8,181 bases of DNA, taken from contig CAMWMM010000203.1 in NCBI GenBank assembly GCA_947175285.1, forward strand, positions 1 through 8,181, given 5' to 3'. The DNA comes from an uncultured Lachnospiraceae bacterium. Its GTDB lineage: Bacteria; Bacillota_A; Clostridia; Lachnospirales; Lachnospiraceae. Each line of letters opens with the position of its first letter. Position 1 is the stretch's first letter. The notes below the pieces were generated by a model, which made no database searches, was not told where the DNA came from, and saw only the letters and a program-made list of their open reading frames with translations. Shown piece by piece: positions 6,301 through 8,181 of the stretch. Position numbers and translations under genes: made by a program.

Positions 6301-8019
6301 ATGAAAAGAAAAAATAGGAAAGCAGGTATAAAAGTAAAAATTATTGTTCCGACCACATTGGTTGTTATTTGCGTCTGTATTTGTATGGCATTGATTTTTA
6401 AGTGGCAGATGGAAACCAATATGACCAATACAGGCGGACAGGTTGCCGAATATATTGCTGCACGCGCTGTGGCACAGACAGACGGGAATTTAGTGGAAAA
6501 AATCCCGGAAAATAGTGAGGGCTCTGCACCATATAATGCTGTTCGGAATTCTATTATTCCGGTTATAGAGGGGGCACCAGTAATAGATATGTATTTGTTG
6601 TACACAGACGGTGAACATATTTTTTATATGATGGACTTAAAGGAAAACGAACGGATATCATTCGGCATGGAATATAACCAGGTGGATCAAGTGCTGGAAA
6701 AGGCATTTATGGGAGAGATTGTATATAATGAAAAAATCATATCAACAGATAAAGGGGCTGTCATTACGGTATATATGCCTGTATGCAACCGTGCTGGTGA
6801 GCAGGTAGGGGTGCTGGGCTGTGACTACGATGCCAATAATGTGAAAGCTGGAGTGAACAGGACAATGGCAGTAGTGGGAATGGTTGGAATTGTATGTGTA
6901 GTTTTAGCATGTTTTCTATTTCAAATCATTATCGGACGGATTACCAAGAGTCTGGGTGATGTGGACAAGTGCATATATGATATCGCGAACAGTAATGGAG
7001 ATTTAACAAAATCAATACAGGTAATGACGGGAGATGAGGTGGAGGTTATTGCAGGGCATGTCAATGAACTGCTTATGTATATGAGGAAGGTGATGACAAG
7101 TATCTTTGATAGTTCTGTCAAACTGAATGCCTCGTCAGAGAACGTGGTAGCCCGCTTTAAAAATACGCAGGAGAGTGTTGTGGAAGTTTCTGCGACAATG
7201 GAACAAATGAATGCAACCATGAAAGAGACGTTTGATTCCACGAAGAGGATAAATGAATCTATAAATGAAGTTTATAAATTTATAGAGAATATCAGCCGAC
7301 AGGCGGGTGAAGGAGGAACTTTGTCTTCGGAAATCAAAATGAGTGCGTATGAGATTAAGGAAAAAGCCATTGCAGAACAGACACAGGCGAAGCAGCATGC
7401 AGTCAGAATATCGGAAAGTGTATATGATAAGCTTGAAAAATCAAAAGCTGTCGAGCAAATCGGTAAACTCACATCAGATATTATCAACATTACGGATCAG
7501 ACCAATCTGCTTTCCCTGAATGCCAGCATTGAGGCGGCAAGGGCTGGAGATGCAGGACGTGGGTTTGCAGTAGTTGCAAGTGAAATCAGTAAACTTGCGA
7601 CAGATTCTGCCATGGCAGCAGAGCAAGTCCAACAGGTGAGTGCAGATGTTATGAATGCGGTCAATGAACTGGCAGAGGAGACTGCCAGAATGATGAAATT
7701 CATGGAGGAAACAGCCATGCAGGGTTATGCAGGCCTGGTTTCGACAAGTGAAGAATACAGCGCAGATGCCAGCAGGCTTAATGATATCATGATGGTGTTT
7801 GACAGCCAGTCAGAGCAGCTGAAAAACAATATGGATAACATCTGCCAGGGGATGGAAATCGTAAGCGGGTCGGTGGAAGAAAGCGTAAAAGGTATCAACA
7901 GGGTAGCAGAAATGTCAGCAAACATTACGGAAAATGTGTCTGATATCGGTGAGCATGCAGAAAAAAACAAGGATATAGCGAATTTGCTCGAAATGGAAGT
8001 AAACAAATTCAAATTGTAA
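6301..8019 (+). CDS. Methyl-accepting chemotaxis protein with Cache-like sensor
   Basis: This 572-residue transmembrane chemoreceptor controls the CheA kinase through CheW in response to an external ligand. A basic N-terminus (KRKNRK) precedes membrane segment 1 (about 14-33). The extracellular sensor (34-187) has single-Cache features, including [16 protein letters not shown] at 97-112 and a [21 protein letters not shown] stretch at 157-177 (key G165, G170, G173, D175). Membrane segment 2 is about 188-211, then a HAMP domain (about 212-265). The long antiparallel coiled-coil signalling domain turns at the highly conserved tip around [19 protein letters not shown] (398-416) and GRGFAVVA (419-426). 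Each arm is about 150 residues, suggesting the longer 44-heptad class. There is no C-terminal CheR-tethering pentapeptide. AGGAGG at 6288-6293 gives a 7-nt spacer to the ATG. The gene is divergent from the kinase operon. The ligand is unknown; a sugar or other nutrient is inference from context. Confidence 0.95.
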   Translation: MKRKNRKAGIKVKIIVPTTLVVICVCICMALIFKWQMETNMTNTGGQVAEYIAARAVAQTDGNLVEKIPENSEGSAPYNAVRNSIIPVIEGAPVIDMYLLYTDGEHIFYMMDLKENERISFGMEYNQVDQVLEKAFMGEIVYNEKIISTDKGAVITVYMPVCNRAGEQVGVLGCDYDANNVKAGVNRTMAVVGMVGIVCVVLACFLFQIIIGRITKSLGDVDKCIYDIANSNGDLTKSIQVMTGDEVEVIAGHVNELLMYMRKVMTSIFDSSVKLNASSENVVARFKNTQESVVEVSATMEQMNATMKETFDSTKRINESINEVYKFIENISRQAGEGGTLSSEIKMSAYEIKEKAIAEQTQAKQHAVRISESVYDKLEKSKAVEQIGKLTSDIINITDQTNLLSLNASIEAARAGDAGRGFAVVASEISKLATDSAMAAEQVQQVSADVMNAVNELAEETARMMKFMEETAMQGYAGLVSTSEEYSADASRLNDIMMVFDSQSEQLKNNMDNICQGMEIVSGSVEESVKGINRVAEMSANITENVSDIGEHAEKNKDIANLLEMEVNKFKL

Positions 8020-8030
8020 TATCATTGGAG

Positions 8031-8067
8031 ACGGATTTGTGCTATTTACTTCTCGGATAAGTGCTAT
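8031..8067 (+). repeat. Repeated 37-nt element, copy 2 (upstream of the next gene)
   Basis: It starts with ACGGATTTGT (8031-8040), has a 12-nt middle, and ends with TCGGATAAGTGCTAT (8053-8067). Here the two internal half-sites are very similar: CGGATTTGTGCTATTT at 8032 and CGGATAAGTGCTATAA at 8054, again 22 bp apart, differing only where TT is replaced by AA. It begins 11 nt after the chemoreceptor stop and ends 72 nt before the next ATG. It has no terminator-like hairpin, so it is better read as a regulatory site for the downstream gene. Confidence 0.6.
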
Positions 8068-8097
8068 AAGCGGTAAGATAAAAGTTATATTATTATA

Positions 8098-8120
8098 TTG
8101 TAAAAAATATAAATTTACAA
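8098..8120. repeat. AT-rich inverted repeat before the right-edge gene
   Basis: TTGTAAA (8098-8104) and TTTACAA (8114-8120) are perfect 7-bp inverted arms around a 9-bp AT-only centre. The site lies about 20 nt before the ATG at 8140, just upstream of its ribosome binding site. It could be an operator or a weak leader hairpin. Composition is extremely AT-rich here, so chance is a real possibility. Confidence 0.3.
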
Positions 8121-8139
8121 CAAGTGAAAGGAGAACATC

Positions 8140-8181
8140 ATGAAGAATAAGAAATTGGCAGCATTTAAACAGAGCATACCG
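8140..8181 (+). CDS. Start of an unidentified gene, cut by the window edge
   Basis: An ATG at 8140 follows GAAAGGAG by 6 nt and opens 14 codons (MKNKKLAAFKQSIP) without a stop before the window ends. The basic start is compatible with an N-terminus preceding a membrane segment or signal peptide, as in another chemoreceptor or a lipoprotein, but too little is visible to name the product. It has the same direction as the chemoreceptor and its own copy of the 37-nt element, so it may be co-regulated with it. Confidence 0.65.
   Translation, partial: MKNKKLAAFKQSIP

Noticed and set aside
8031..8081. Sigma-28 type motility promoter based on TCGGATAA (8053-8060) or GATAA at 8077
   Set aside because: The -10-like matches are partial and no TAAA-type -35 box lies at the required 15-nt distance. 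The direct-repeat explanation fits these bases better.

Overview
The window looks like chromosomal DNA of a low-GC Gram-positive bacterium of the class Clostridia, most likely a Lachnospiraceae-type gut or rumen organism. This rests on the moderate-to-low GC content, strong AGGAGG-type ribosome binding sites, a YesM/YesN-type two-component pair, a DUF1349 protein beside a GH13 glucosidase, and a Cache-type chemoreceptor. The genus cannot be fixed from the sequence alone.

Layout: the minus strand carries four complete genes, read from right to left. First come a sensor histidine kinase (4386-6086) and its AraC-type response regulator (2809-4383), 2 nt apart and translationally linked. The regulator is followed by a probable terminator hairpin (2758-2789). 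A 330-bp intergenic stretch (2479-2808) follows. It holds a promoter with a perfect 19-bp palindrome over its -10 box and a GC-rich segment that reads like a frameshifted remnant of a small plus-strand gene. Then come a DUF1349 protein (1879-2478) and a GH13 oligo-1,6-glucosidase-type alpha-glucosidase (138-1811), likely one transcription unit. A possible promoter for another leftward gene lies at the left edge.

The plus strand carries a complete methyl-accepting chemotaxis protein (6301-8019), divergent from the kinase, and the first 14 codons of a further gene (8140 onward).

How the parts may work together (inference): the kinase/regulator pair has the architecture that in Clostridia and Bacilli usually senses an extracellular carbohydrate signal and activates nearby uptake and degradation genes. 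Here the closest candidate targets are DUF1349 and the glucosidase, which would split short alpha-glucosides in the cytoplasm. No transporter is in the window. The divergent chemoreceptor could couple movement to the same nutrient.

The most unusual thing seen is a 37-nt element present twice, upstream of the chemoreceptor (6212-6248) and upstream of the next gene (8031-8067). Each copy is itself a pair of direct repeats with a 22-bp period. It looks like a shared regulator binding site. No CRISPR array, tRNA, rRNA, insertion sequence or clearly new multi-gene system was seen.
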